The notes: generated by a model not told the origin, from the sequence alone. DNA of 64,000 nucleotides from Erythrobacter crassostreae (GCF_019204045.1 NZ_JAGSPC010000001.1:1302001-1366000); one strand, 5' to 3'. Counted from the stretch's first letter, positions 34,381 to 43,818 are shown. Program-made: numbers and translations.

Positions 34381-34406
34381 GGCAGTTTAGCTACGCCTGC
34401 CTTTTT
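34381..34406 (+). terminator. Weak terminator
   Basis: GGCAG/CTGCC 5-bp stem with an 11-base loop and TTTTT right after the previous stop; likely partial read-through. Confidence 0.45.
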
Positions 34407-34565
34407 GCGCGATGTGTTCAAATGTCGCTCTGATACAATCCCGCCTGTCAGCTTTCTGGCTATGCCCCGCGCTTAAAGGTGCAGAGTGGAGAACCGGCTA
34501 TTTTAGGGTTGCAACTCAGCATCATGGGGCTAGCTTCAGCGCAGGGATTTTCAAGGGGGTCATTC

Positions 34566-35294
34566 ATGACATTCGCAGCTATGCGAGCATTCGTCGCTTG
34601 CGTTCTTTCAGCGAGCCTTTTGCTCGTTTCAACACCATCGATGGCATCGGAAAAAGCGGGCGTGCGGCCGGGCTTTGAAGAGAGCCAGATTGCCAATGAG
34701 AAAATCGTTCTTTTCCGGCCGGCTGTGAAAGTCGGAGAAAAGTCGATGGCTGGTATTTTCGAGCCGCGCGCCGAATGGACGGATGAAGCGCGCAAATTGA
34801 TGGATGCGGAACTTATCCGCGCTCAATCGCGCCTGTCGAACGAGCTTACGCCACTCGGTGATATGGTTGGCGATGACGCAGAAATGGTCGCGGAATACGA
34901 GGCGCTGTTTGCCTCGGTTGCGAACTCGATCATGTTCCACCAATTCTTTGTCGGCAACCGTTTGCCGACCCAAAAAAAGGGCGATTTTGACTGGACACTG
35001 GGCGGAGAGACCAAGCGTCTCGCCGAAATGACGGGCGCGAATTATGGCCTGTTTATCTACACCGAAGATCACTATTCTTCGGGCGGTAACAAGGCGATGC
35101 GGATCATTTTCGGTGTCGGCGCACCGCCGCTCCACATCGGATACGCGGGCCTCGTTGACTTGAATACGGGCCATGTTCTGTGGCTCAATGCCGATGCGCA
35201 AATGGGCGGAGATGTTCGCAATGCAGAAGGCATGGAAAAGCGGGTCCGCCAATTGCTTGAAGACTTCCCCGGTTCTGTCGCAGAAGAAGGCTGA
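34566..35294 (+). CDS. Exported protein of unknown function (242 aa)
   Basis: ATG 34566 has AAGGGGG upstream and opens a signal peptide (MRAFVACVLSASLLLVSTPSMA). The mature part has IVLFRPAVKVGEKSMAGIFEP, a helical middle (about 60-110) and a C-terminal GANYGLFIYTEDHYSSGGNKAM / GYAGLVDLNTGHVLWLN / GDVRNAEGMEKRVRQLLEDFP region. The L-V-D-L-x-T-G-x-V-L-W pattern recalls periplasmic CsgG/GNA1162-like lipoproteins, but there is no lipobox. The in-frame ATG at 34479 is not used. The stop overlaps the M48 start (TGATG), so the two are coupled. Confidence 0.72.
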   Translation: MTFAAMRAFVACVLSASLLLVSTPSMASEKAGVRPGFEESQIANEKIVLFRPAVKVGEKSMAGIFEPRAEWTDEARKLMDAELIRAQSRLSNELTPLGDMVGDDAEMVAEYEALFASVANSIMFHQFFVGNRLPTQKKGDFDWTLGGETKRLAEMTGANYGLFIYTEDHYSSGGNKAMRIIFGVGAPPLHIGYAGLVDLNTGHVLWLNADAQMGGDVRNAEGMEKRVRQLLEDFPGSVAEEG

Positions 35295-36460
35295 TGCCTT
35301 TTCTAGACAAAGCCGCGCTGGCTGCGCTTTGCATTGGAATTGCAGGACCTGCTCTCGCTCAAGATGCGGAGCAGCCCGCAGAGTTCCCGCCTTACTCGGT
35401 GTCGTATGAACCGACGGATATTGACGAACGCGGTCTGTGGCAGAGTTTTGATGAGGTGGAGCGCCGGGTTAAGACCAGCAAAGACCTTATCCGGGATGAG
35501 GGGCTCAATTCCTATCTGAAGCAAGTCCTATGCGATTCTGTGGGTAGCGATCGCTGCGATGCAGTGCGGATTTATATTGTTCGCGATAGCTCGTTCAATG
35601 CCAGCATGGCCCCGAACGGGATGATGATCGTGAATTCCGGCCTGCTTTTGCGGATGCGGAACGAGGCAGAGCTTGCTTCGGTTCTGGGTCACGAATTTGC
35701 CCATTTTGAACAACGCCACTCGCTGCGTATTTTCCAGAAATTGCGCGGCAGCACGGACATAATGGCAGTCGTCTCCGGCGTGGTCGGGGTTCCGATTGGC
35801 AGTCTGTTCCTGCTCGATGTCTTCAGTTTCAACCGCGATATGGAGGTGGAGGCCGATTTGCTCTCTGCCGAATACCTCGCAGCGTCAGCCTATCCCAGTC
35901 AGGCGTCGGCAGATCTCTGGGTCCGGATGATTGACGAGGACGAGGTGCGCGCAGTCGAACGCAAACGCCGGAGCCGCAATCGCCGCGGTGCGTGGTTTGA
36001 TAGCCATCCTGCGCCGAAAGAACGTTCAGTCTATCTGGCGGAAGCAGCGGCTGAATATGCTGATGTCGGTGATTTCCGGGTGGGGCCCTATGCCTCCGCG
36101 CTGGATACACACCTGCTGACTTTTTACGAAGATCAATTGCAGCGCAACGATTTCGCTGCGTCCGAATTTATCCTTGATGAAGTGGCCGGCGATAACTGGC
36201 GCGCGATCCACTATGTGATGGAGGGTGAGCTTCATCGCAAACGAGGCGAGCCAAGCGATCTGGTGACAGCGGAAGATGCCTACCGCGAAGCAATTTTTCG
36301 CGGCACGGAACTGCCCGCCGCATGGAGGGGGCTTGGCCTGACTCTGATGCGCGCAAGGCGCAAGCAAGAGGGCGCTGATGTCCTCGCAACCTATCTGGAA
36401 AAGGCGCCTGATGCGCCTGATGCACCAATGATGCAGATGATGATTAAAGGATCGCAATGA
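35294..36460 (+). CDS. M48 family metalloprotease with C-terminal TPR-like region
   Basis: A 388-residue exported zinc protease. A signal peptide (about 1-22, ending ALAQ) precedes an M48 catalytic domain with HEFAH at 133-137 and the third ligand Glu in EVEADLLSAEYLA (EAD at 186-188). A hydrophobic stretch at about 155-176 may insert in the membrane surface. Residues about 295-380 look like TPR helices (AEDAYREAIFRGTELPAAWRGLGLTLM), as in BepA/LoiP-type periplasmic proteases that act in outer-membrane quality control. Coupled to genes on both sides (TGATG upstream, ATGA downstream), so its neighbours are probable partners or substrates. Confidence 0.88.
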   Translation: MPFLDKAALAALCIGIAGPALAQDAEQPAEFPPYSVSYEPTDIDERGLWQSFDEVERRVKTSKDLIRDEGLNSYLKQVLCDSVGSDRCDAVRIYIVRDSSFNASMAPNGMMIVNSGLLLRMRNEAELASVLGHEFAHFEQRHSLRIFQKLRGSTDIMAVVSGVVGVPIGSLFLLDVFSFNRDMEVEADLLSAEYLAASAYPSQASADLWVRMIDEDEVRAVERKRRSRNRRGAWFDSHPAPKERSVYLAEAAAEYADVGDFRVGPYASALDTHLLTFYEDQLQRNDFAASEFILDEVAGDNWRAIHYVMEGELHRKRGEPSDLVTAEDAYREAIFRGTELPAAWRGLGLTLMRARRKQEGADVLATYLEKAPDAPDAPMMQMMIKGSQ

Positions 36461-37065
36461 TGCTGATGAAATCTTCGAAATACGCTCTGGCCCTCGCGGT
36501 CGCGACAGTCGCCATTACGCCGGCACCTGCGGATGCGCGCTGGAAATTGGTCAAGGTTGAACGGGTCGAAGCAGGTAAGGGCGCGCTGATCGTCACACCG
36601 CAGACCGAATGGAACCGCCGCAATCGGCGTCCCTCAAAGAATGGCGAGATTTGGACCAAAGACGGCTTCGGCCTGAACCAACTGCACCTGATCGGGCGTG
36701 TTGGCGATGGTGAAACTCTTTTCAAGGACAGGAAGAAGAAAACCCGCCCGATGCCAAAGGTGCAAAGCGATATGCTGATCACCGATCTGGCCGAATTGTT
36801 TGAGGCGAGCTTCTCGATTGAATATGATGTGACGCAGTTTGACGTGACCTCGCTGGAGCCGTCAACACTTGGCGGTGAGGACGCGATCCTGATGCGCTAT
36901 GAATATGCGCTACCCAACGACGCTTTGGTCCGCGTTGGCGAAGCACGGCTTGCGTGGAACAACGGCGAAGTTTACCTGATCAATTTTTCCGCACCTGAGC
37001 TGCACTATTTTGGTGCCTCAATTGAGGAAGTTCGCGCGATTATGGACAGCGCTTCGCTGAACTAG
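36457..37065 (+). CDS. Exported protein of unknown function (202 aa)
   Basis: Overlaps the M48 stop by ATGA. Signal peptide MMLMKSSKYALALAVATVAITPAPADA. The mature part is basic near its N-terminus (RWKLVKVERVEAGKGALIVTP, WNRRNRRPSKNGEIW) and continues as a mixed domain with ITDLAELFEASFSIEYDV and a closing IEEVRAIMDSASLN. Predicted to act in the periplasm with the coupled M48 protease; family not recognised. A strong terminator follows. Confidence 0.72.
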   Translation: MMLMKSSKYALALAVATVAITPAPADARWKLVKVERVEAGKGALIVTPQTEWNRRNRRPSKNGEIWTKDGFGLNQLHLIGRVGDGETLFKDRKKKTRPMPKVQSDMLITDLAELFEASFSIEYDVTQFDVTSLEPSTLGGEDAILMRYEYALPNDALVRVGEARLAWNNGEVYLINFSAPELHYFGASIEEVRAIMDSASLN

Positions 37066-37102
37066 CAGGCAGGCCCCTGCGGAGGCGTCGCACAGAGATT
37101 TG

Positions 37103-37138
37103 AAAAGCCGCCGGTGCATATCGCTCCGGCGGCTTTTT
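37103..37138 (+). terminator. Terminator after the exported-protein cluster
   Basis: A 12-bp hairpin (37103-37114 with 37126-37137) with an 11-base loop and TTTTT. Its core is nearly identical to the terminator at 38060-38096. Confidence 0.85.
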
Positions 37139-37242
37139 CGTGGCGTTATCCATTTGTGCCCTGGCCGAACAATCGGTGCGCTCTTGTGATGCAGGTTGGA
37201 CCACCCACTTGGTGCAGCAACAACCAATAGAAAGGGCATGCA

Positions 37243-38046
37243 ATGGCCACCATTCTTATCACCGGCGCGACCGATGGTATTGGGCTGGAGACTGCGAAAA
37301 AATTCGCGGGCAAGGGCCACACCCTGCTGCTGCACGGACGCAGCGCGGACAAATTGAAAGCGGCGGTATCGGCGGTCCATCAGGCTGCACCCGATGCGCA
37401 GGTACAAACATACCGCGCTGACTTTGCCGATCTGAAGCAGGTTTCCGCCATGGCGCAGCAGATCGTTAAGGGTCACGCCGCGATTGATGTGCTGATCAAC
37501 AATGCGGGTGTGCTGAAACTGCCGGAGCCGGTGCTGCCCAGTGGGCACGATACGCGCTTTGTTGTGAACACGTTTGCCGTTGACGTGCTTACACGCGGTT
37601 TGCTTCCGATCATTGGTGAACAGGGCAGGGTGGTCACTTTGTCTTCCGCTGCGCAGTCACCTGTCGATATCGACGTGATGACTGGACGCAAAGCCAGCGG
37701 GCAAGCGATGGATGCCTACGCTCAAAGCAAATTGGCGGTCACCATGTGGTCACGGGCGATGGCCCTGACGCATCCGAAGGGGCCAGCCTTCATCGCAGTC
37801 AACCCAGGCTCTCTGCTCGCCAGCAAAATGGTACGAGAGGGGTTCGGCGTTGCAGGCAAGGATCTATCGATTGGCGCGGATATCCTTGTCCGCGCGGCAG
37901 AAGATGCGGAACTCGTGGACGCAAGCGGACGCTATTTTGACAATGATGCGCGCGATTGGGGGCGCCCTCATAGCCATGCGGAGGATGACGACCGATCGGC
38001 AAAGATGGCGCAGCTTATCACGGAAACTGCGCAAGGCTTGATCTAG
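37243..38046 (+). CDS. Short-chain dehydrogenase/reductase (SDR)
   Basis: A 267-residue Rossmann-fold oxidoreductase. TGATDGIG at 8-15 is the dinucleotide-binding motif, with LLHGRSADK following it (Arg suggesting NADP preference). NNAGV is near 86, the catalytic Ser lies in VVTLSSAAQ near 131 and the Y-x-x-x-K pair is YAQSK near 159-163. The C-terminus matches plant and bacterial retinol-dehydrogenase/WWOX-like SDRs (NPGSLLASKM). Substrate unknown. It stands alone between two near-identical terminators. Confidence 0.9.
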   Translation: MATILITGATDGIGLETAKKFAGKGHTLLLHGRSADKLKAAVSAVHQAAPDAQVQTYRADFADLKQVSAMAQQIVKGHAAIDVLINNAGVLKLPEPVLPSGHDTRFVVNTFAVDVLTRGLLPIIGEQGRVVTLSSAAQSPVDIDVMTGRKASGQAMDAYAQSKLAVTMWSRAMALTHPKGPAFIAVNPGSLLASKMVREGFGVAGKDLSIGADILVRAAEDAELVDASGRYFDNDARDWGRPHSHAEDDDRSAKMAQLITETAQGLI

Positions 38047-38059
38047 GCCGCGCAAACGG

Positions 38060-38096
38060 AAGGGCCGCCGGAGCATGTCGCTCCGGCGGCCCTTTC
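38060..38096. terminator. Bidirectional terminator, SDR / small minus-strand gene
   Basis: A 15-bp hairpin AAGGGCCGCCGGAGC / GCTCCGGCGGCCCTT with a 5-base loop, T-rich on the plus side and A-rich on the other. Confidence 0.82.
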
Positions 38097-38118
38097 TGAC
38101 TTGCTCTGAAATCGCGGC

Positions 38119-38421
38119 TTACGCGGTTTTCGTGCCTGTTACCGGCATCGCGCCAAATGCGCCTGCGTTCACATTGCCAGCGAGCGTTTCGCCTTCGATG
38201 GTTGCTTCGCAATCGAGCGTCATCGGCATTGGAACGGTCATGTTCATTTTCCAGGTGAGGGTGTTGCCATCAACCTTGCCGTCTTCGACATCCATTGAAC
38301 CCATTCCGCCGGCCATGTTGCCGCTGAATGTGCCGTCGCCGTTGTCAACAACGGTGAAAGTGCCAGCTTGATCGCCCATCGGGCTTTTGACTGTGGTGCT
38401 GTAAGAACCGGAAAGTGACAT
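38119..38421 (-). CDS. Small beta-rich protein of unknown function
   Basis: A 100-residue protein with AAGGAG seven to eight bases upstream of ATG 38421; an upstream in-frame ATG at 38457 lacks a site. The sequence MSLSGSYSTTVKSPMGDQAG, VVDNGDGTFSGNMAGGMGSMDVEDGKVDGNTLTWKM, CEATIEGETLAGNVNAGAFG reads as repeated beta hairpins, resembling small lipocalin-like or streptavidin-like sandwiches. No signal peptide is seen. A similar pattern (G-x-(W/Y)-x-x-x-x-x-x-P-G) occurs in proteins encoded near acyl-CoA enzymes, but nothing firmer can be said. Confidence 0.72.
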   Translation of the reverse strand: MSLSGSYSTTVKSPMGDQAGTFTVVDNGDGTFSGNMAGGMGSMDVEDGKVDGNTLTWKMNMTVPMPMTLDCEATIEGETLAGNVNAGAFGAMPVTGTKTA

Positions 38422-38570
38422 CGTGTTTCTCCTTGCGTGTCGGGGGTAATCATTCACCCCATCATTGATTTCGAGCGTAGTCCTGCGTGGTTGCGCAGCG
38501 AAACTCTTGATCCGTTGTTTACACGTGTGTCAGTGCCATTCAACCGGATTCCGGCTTGATTGAGAGGCGC

Positions 38571-38611
38571 AAAACAAAGGGCGGAGGCCGCTTTCGCATG
38601 CCTCCGCCCTT
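38571..38611 (-). terminator. Terminator after the M16 peptidase gene
   Basis: An 11-bp hairpin (38577-38587 with 38601-38611); read on the minus strand it is followed by TTGTTTT. Confidence 0.75.
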
Positions 38612-38643
38612 GGTATTCATTCAAAGCCCTGTAGGCCGTAGCG

Positions 38644-41517
38644 TCACTCTTCGGTTGGAAGTTCGCGAACTTCCAATGGCAGGCCGAGTTCTTCGAGCTG
38701 GCCTTGTACCTGACTGGCATCGCCCACGACGACCCAGACGAAGTTTTCTACGTCCAGCGCTTCACGTGCGGCTGCATCTAGGCTGCCTGCGGTCTGGCTT
38801 TGATACTTCTCAACCAGTGTTTCGTAATAGTCGTCCGAACGGTTGTAGAGAGCGTTGCTGCGCATCGCCCCCAGTACCGCTGGCGACGTTTCGAACCGGC
38901 CCGGCAATTCGCCGACTTCCGCTGCGACGTTGCGCTCCAGTTCCTCAGGTGTGACACCGGATGTGGTGAGGAATTCTGAAGTCTCACGGATCATCTCCGC
39001 GACGCTTGGGCCAGTCTTGTCGGCCTGAACACCGCCGGAGATCGCATAGACAACCGCGTTTTCCTGAGCCTGTGGCCCGCCGCGAACACCATAACTCCAA
39101 CCCTTTGTCTCGCGCAGGTTCATATTGAGCCGCGCGAGGAAGTTTCCGCCAAGCGAATTGTTGGCGTTGGTGAAGTCGATGTAATTCGCGTCGCTTGCGT
39201 CAAGTCCGGTCAGCTGAGCGCCAACAATCACGCTTTGCGGCGAGTTCGGACGGTTGATCAGGATGACACGGTTGCCCGCTGTTGCCTGACCGGTGCTTGC
39301 AAATGACTTTGTGCCTTTTGCCGCTGTCGGAGCAGACCAATCACCGAACACGGCGTTCAGAGCGTCTGCCACTTCGGCCATCGGACGGTCGGAGATAACG
39401 AACACTTCGCCATTGTCGGGACGGATCCAGCTGTCCTTAAAGCCGAACAGATCATCGCGGGAAATTGAAGAGACACTCTCTACGGTGCTGCTTGCACCAT
39501 AGGGGTGATCGTTACCGAAGATTTCCGGGCCGATTGCGCGGCGCGCGATGCCTTGCGGTGATTTAAGCTGCTGCTTGATGCCGGTAATGGTCTGGGTGCG
39601 CACACGCTCCAGATCGGCTTCGGCAAAAGCAGGCTCGCGGATGATGGAGCTCATCAGTTCCAGCGAAGGCGTCAGGTTCGAAGACAGCGCGGAAAGCGTG
39701 AAAGTCGAACGGTCTGCGCCGCCGCCAGTACCGATAGTCAGGCCAAGACGCTCTCGCTCTTCGGCGATTTCTTGGCTCGACATGTCGGCGGTGCCTTCAT
39801 CGAACAGCGACATGGTGAGGTCTTCGAGACCGCGCATATTGGACGGATCAGCCGCACTGCCCGCGTTGAAGGACATTGTGACGTAAGTCGCTGGAACGGC
39901 GTCACGCTGGGCGTAAGTCATCTTCATCCCGTTCGCGAGCGTGGTGCGCTCGATGTCCGGAAAATCGAGGGTCGCAAGTGAGCCAATCGGCGGTGCAGGA
40001 CGCTCCACTGAAACAGCGATAGTGTTGTCCGCAGGTGCCGCTTCTTCTGCGCCTTCCTCGGTTTCGACACTGGCTGCTTCCTCGTATGTCGCATCGCGCT
40101 CACCCGGTTCGAGTACCAGGGTGAAGGACGGACGCGTCATCCAATTCTGCATCGCGGCTTTCACATCTGCCGGCGTCAGTTTGGCGAGAACATCGAAGTT
40201 CTTCTTGTAGTTTGCCGGATCACCGGCGAGCACTTCACCGCGAGCAAGCGTAACGGCCTTGCCGCCAAACCCGCCTACCTGTTCAAGACCGCGAATGGTT
40301 CCGGCCAGCTGGCTGGTGGCCGCACGGCGGACTTCGTCTTCGTTGGGACCTTCTGCGATGTATTCCGCGATCAGTTGATCAAGGCGGGCTTCAAGCTCGG
40401 CCAGATCACCGCCCGGTTTCAGAGTGGCACTTACGGACAAAATTCCGACGCGCTGGAAATCGAAATTGCCGGCAGAAACGCCGACAGCCAGTTGTTCATC
40501 ACGGACAAGGATTTCGTCGAGACGGCTGGATGCCAGCCCGCCAAACACGCTCGCACCGATGTTGAGCGCAGTTAGCTCGTCACTTGTGATGCCCGGCACT
40601 GGCCAGTATTTCGTGATCGTGGTCGCTGCGACCTGATCTTTCATCACGCTGCGGATATCTTCGGGAAGAACCGGAATTTCGGCCTGCGCCGGATTGTTCA
40701 CCGGACCTCGCGCAATCGGGCCGAACCATTTTTCCATCATTGGCCGCGCTTCGGCTGCCGAGATGTCACCGGCCAGAACGACGGTCGCATTGTTGGGGCC
40801 GTATTTGTCGCGGAACCAGTTGCGCACATCGTCCATCGATGCGCTGTCGAGGTCGGCCATCGAACCGATGACCGAGTGGCCATAGGGGTGGCCTTCGGGG
40901 AACATCTTGTCGAGGATTTCATAGAATACGAGGCCGCCGGGCCGGTTATCGCCCTGACGTTTTTCGTTCTGGACAACGCCGCGCTGGTTATCGAGCTTTT
41001 CCTGCGTCACCGCGCCGAGCAGATAGCCCATGCGGTCGCTTTCCAGCCACAGCGCGCGTTCGAGCGCAGGGCGGGGCACGGTCTGGAAGTAGTTCGTACG
41101 GTCGAAATTGGTGGTGCCGTTGTAATCGGTCGCGCCCATTTCCTGCAGATACTGGAAGTAGTCGGCAGGCGCGTTTTCCGAACCGTTGAACATCAAATGC
41201 TCGAACAGGTGGGCAAATCCGGTTTTGCCGGTTGGCTCGTCTTTGGAGCCGACATTGTACCAGACCGCTACGCCGACGACGGGTGCTTTGCGGTCTTCGT
41301 GAACGATCACAGTCAGGCCGTTCTCGAGCTCAAATTCTTCATAAGGGATGCCAACCTGCGCAACGAGATCGGTAAGATCGCCGCCCTTCGCCATATCGCC
41401 ATGCGCGTGGTCCCCGTGGCCATCAGCCAATGCCGGGGTGATCGGTGCGACAGTTGCCAGCGCGATCGCGGCGAAACTGGTGGTGGCCAGGCGCGTGCCT
41501 GTTTTTAGAACGGACAT
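38644..41517 (-). CDS. M16 family zinc peptidase (two-domain, exported)
   Basis: A 957-residue exported metallopeptidase. Signal peptide MSVLKTGTRLATTSFAAIALATVAPITPALA is followed by a His-rich stretch (DGHGDHAHGD). The N-terminal M16 domain has the inverted zinc motif H103-x-x-E106-H107 in FAHLFEHLMFNGS; the C-terminal homologous half (from about 500) lacks it and is the usual inactive partner. An acidic linker (EEAASVETEEGAEEAAPAD) separates them. Pitrilysin-like enzymes of this form degrade peptides in the periplasm. ATG 41517 has GGGGAG upstream. It follows the penicillin acylase gene by about 70 bases in the same direction. Confidence 0.93.
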   Translation of the reverse strand: MSVLKTGTRLATTSFAAIALATVAPITPALADGHGDHAHGDMAKGGDLTDLVAQVGIPYEEFELENGLTVIVHEDRKAPVVGVAVWYNVGSKDEPTGKTGFAHLFEHLMFNGSENAPADYFQYLQEMGATDYNGTTNFDRTNYFQTVPRPALERALWLESDRMGYLLGAVTQEKLDNQRGVVQNEKRQGDNRPGGLVFYEILDKMFPEGHPYGHSVIGSMADLDSASMDDVRNWFRDKYGPNNATVVLAGDISAAEARPMMEKWFGPIARGPVNNPAQAEIPVLPEDIRSVMKDQVAATTITKYWPVPGITSDELTALNIGASVFGGLASSRLDEILVRDEQLAVGVSAGNFDFQRVGILSVSATLKPGGDLAELEARLDQLIAEYIAEGPNEDEVRRAATSQLAGTIRGLEQVGGFGGKAVTLARGEVLAGDPANYKKNFDVLAKLTPADVKAAMQNWMTRPSFTLVLEPGERDATYEEAASVETEEGAEEAAPADNTIAVSVERPAPPIGSLATLDFPDIERTTLANGMKMTYAQRDAVPATYVTMSFNAGSAADPSNMRGLEDLTMSLFDEGTADMSSQEIAEERERLGLTIGTGGGADRSTFTLSALSSNLTPSLELMSSIIREPAFAEADLERVRTQTITGIKQQLKSPQGIARRAIGPEIFGNDHPYGASSTVESVSSISRDDLFGFKDSWIRPDNGEVFVISDRPMAEVADALNAVFGDWSAPTAAKGTKSFASTGQATAGNRVILINRPNSPQSVIVGAQLTGLDASDANYIDFTNANNSLGGNFLARLNMNLRETKGWSYGVRGGPQAQENAVVYAISGGVQADKTGPSVAEMIRETSEFLTTSGVTPEELERNVAAEVGELPGRFETSPAVLGAMRSNALYNRSDDYYETLVEKYQSQTAGSLDAAAREALDVENFVWVVVGDASQVQGQLEELGLPLEVRELPTEE

Positions 41518-41586
41518 AGGTATTCTCCCCAAGAAGCTTCGATTGACCTAAACGTGGGTGTTAGGCCGGTGTATTGCAACGGTAAA

Positions 41587-43818
41587 TCAGTCCCCGTTGC
41601 TTACAGTGTAGCGTTGCTTTGCGTTAGCGATCACATCTTCGCGCCAGAAGTAGACCGGCTTCAATTTGTGATCGACGAACAGCTGCATCTGGTCGGTGTG
41701 ATGCGGACTTTCTGGCCGCGTGATTGCAGCACCAAAGGGCTGGATGGAGCGCGAGAACACGGGCTCCCCGTCATTCCATTCAACCCATTGGATAAAGCTA
41801 TCCCCATGGACGAGGCTTAAACGGCCATCATCATGCACTTCCCAAGTGGTCGATGCGCGCAATGTGTCAGAACCTCCATCGAGCGGCAGATCAACATCGC
41901 CCTGACGCAGGCGGAGAAGGTCGCTCATTGGTGGATCAATCCGGCCAAAATGCTCCATCAAATGGTCGACGGCCTTTTGCAGATGCTCTTTCACGTCAGG
42001 CGCGCTGCCTCTGTTTTGATATTCGGCGGACATAAAGTCGCGGATCATCAGCAAAGCAAGCGCATCGGCTGGACCTTCATTGTCTGCAGTGAAATCCCAT
42101 TCGAGCAGCAGGTCGCGCGCACGTTCCAATTCAAACTGGCCTGTGTCCTTCATCCGAGGCGGGAATTCCATCGCTTCCAGACCGGCGAACATATCTGCGA
42201 CGTAGCCTTCGCGTTCGTAAGCCGTGTCATACTTGATCCGCTCCAGATTCGCGCGGTCGAGCAGACTGGATTCGGACAACAGTTTGTAAGCGCGGCGCGA
42301 ACGGTTTGTCTGTTTTAGCTCGACGCCGAGAATGGGCGAGATGCTTTCTGGATCAATGTCATCAGAAGCGCCTGCCGCTGTGAAAGGCTCGTTGTTCGCG
42401 TTGTACAGCCAACCCGAAGATGGATTGATGACCTTTGGAATCTCTTCGTAATCGACAGAGCCTTCCCAGATCAGATCGCTGCGATTGCCATCAAGCACGC
42501 TGCGCCAGTTGGCCTCGACATCCTCGGGCCGGTCAGGGATCGCTGCGTTATAGAGGTAGGCGATATTGCCCGTTTCATCCGCGTAGATGAAGTTGGTCGA
42601 CGGGATCGCCATACGGGCCATCTGTGTCTGCCATTCTTCAAAATTGGTCGCTTTGTTGATGCGGTAATAGGCATCAAGTTGATCGACGCTGTCCATTCCG
42701 CCGTAGCGCACCGCGAAAAACCCGTTGTCGTTTTCGATCACTGGCCCGTGAATGCTGCGGTGAATCTTACGCGGGATCGGCAGCACAACCGGCCCCATAC
42801 GCACAGGTAGGAACACGGTCTTCGTCTCCAGATCGCGCCATTCCCCGTCTAGCCTATACTGATCGCTCGCCTCGTTCATCTCCAGCTTGTAAATGTCGGC
42901 CATGTCTGGGCGATTGACGGTGTTGGTCCAACCGAGATGACGGTTGTGGCCTAGAAACGGGAACGGCGATCCGGGGAAGTTTGCTCCGGTAAAGTGCCAG
43001 CCTTCCTCGCTTTCAACGGTCAGTTCATACCACGCCACTCCGCCGCGCAGCGGCTGGTGAGAATTTGAGATCAGCGTAGTTGGCCCGCCTGATTTGTCTG
43101 GCGATACAGCCCATGCGTTGGAACCCAGCATGCCGGCATCATCGCCCCATGGCAGCGGGTGAACGCCATTCATGGCCATATGTTCGGTGCCCGCCTCTTT
43201 CGCAGGCTCCGATCCATCGCGCGGGAAGCCGGGAATGTCGGGGCCGAATTCTTTGCGCAGATCGTCCCCTGCAACCAACGGACCGACAACATTGGAAAGG
43301 CCATAGAAAAACGGCTGACGAAGCACGAAACCGGCGGCTACATCTTCACCGTTGACCGGGAAAAGATTGGTTAGTTTGACCTCGTCAGGATGTTCCTCTG
43401 CATATTGGTTGAGGCCAGCGGCGAACGCTTCAAACAGAGCGCGGCTGTCTTCGGGCAGTTTGGGATATTCGCGTGTCGCCGTGCCGCGCGCGTCCAGCAG
43501 GTGGTAGACATAATCAAACGTCGCGCCTTCTTCGCCAGCGATTGCGCCGTAACGCCCGCGGCTCATCGCGACGACATCTTGCAAGGTGAAGAAGTCGTCT
43601 TCCGCCTGAGCCATGGCCACGCCAAATGCGACATCTGCATCGGTTTTGCCGTAAATCTTTGGTACGCCGAATTCATCGCGGATAATCTCTGCCGAATATG
43701 TGCGATCCGGCGGAGCCTTACCGCTGCCTGCCGCAATCGGCTCCCACGTCGCCAGAATGACGAACGCGACAATCAACAACACGACCAGCGTAAAGGCGCT
43801 GCGTTTCACCCATGACAT
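41587..43818 (-). CDS. Penicillin acylase family protein (Ntn hydrolase)
   Basis: A 743-residue N-terminal-nucleophile amidohydrolase. An N-terminal helix (AFTLVVLLIVAFVIL, about 8-22) anchors or exports it. The alpha-chain marks are IIRDEFGVPKIYGKTDADVAFGVA and QAEDDFF; autoprocessing should occur before Ser233 in MLGSNAWAVSP, producing the beta chain. HQPLRGG-type and LGWTNTVNRPDM segments line the pocket. Relatives include AHL and lactone-related acylases (PvdQ/QuiP) as well as beta-lactam acylases, so the substrate could be an acylated signal, a lipid-linked amide or a peptide. Start at ATG 43818 with GGAGAG upstream; the longer frame is not supported. Confidence 0.92.
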   Translation of the reverse strand: MSWVKRSAFTLVVLLIVAFVILATWEPIAAGSGKAPPDRTYSAEIIRDEFGVPKIYGKTDADVAFGVAMAQAEDDFFTLQDVVAMSRGRYGAIAGEEGATFDYVYHLLDARGTATREYPKLPEDSRALFEAFAAGLNQYAEEHPDEVKLTNLFPVNGEDVAAGFVLRQPFFYGLSNVVGPLVAGDDLRKEFGPDIPGFPRDGSEPAKEAGTEHMAMNGVHPLPWGDDAGMLGSNAWAVSPDKSGGPTTLISNSHQPLRGGVAWYELTVESEEGWHFTGANFPGSPFPFLGHNRHLGWTNTVNRPDMADIYKLEMNEASDQYRLDGEWRDLETKTVFLPVRMGPVVLPIPRKIHRSIHGPVIENDNGFFAVRYGGMDSVDQLDAYYRINKATNFEEWQTQMARMAIPSTNFIYADETGNIAYLYNAAIPDRPEDVEANWRSVLDGNRSDLIWEGSVDYEEIPKVINPSSGWLYNANNEPFTAAGASDDIDPESISPILGVELKQTNRSRRAYKLLSESSLLDRANLERIKYDTAYEREGYVADMFAGLEAMEFPPRMKDTGQFELERARDLLLEWDFTADNEGPADALALLMIRDFMSAEYQNRGSAPDVKEHLQKAVDHLMEHFGRIDPPMSDLLRLRQGDVDLPLDGGSDTLRASTTWEVHDDGRLSLVHGDSFIQWVEWNDGEPVFSRSIQPFGAAITRPESPHHTDQMQLFVDHKLKPVYFWREDVIANAKQRYTVSNGD

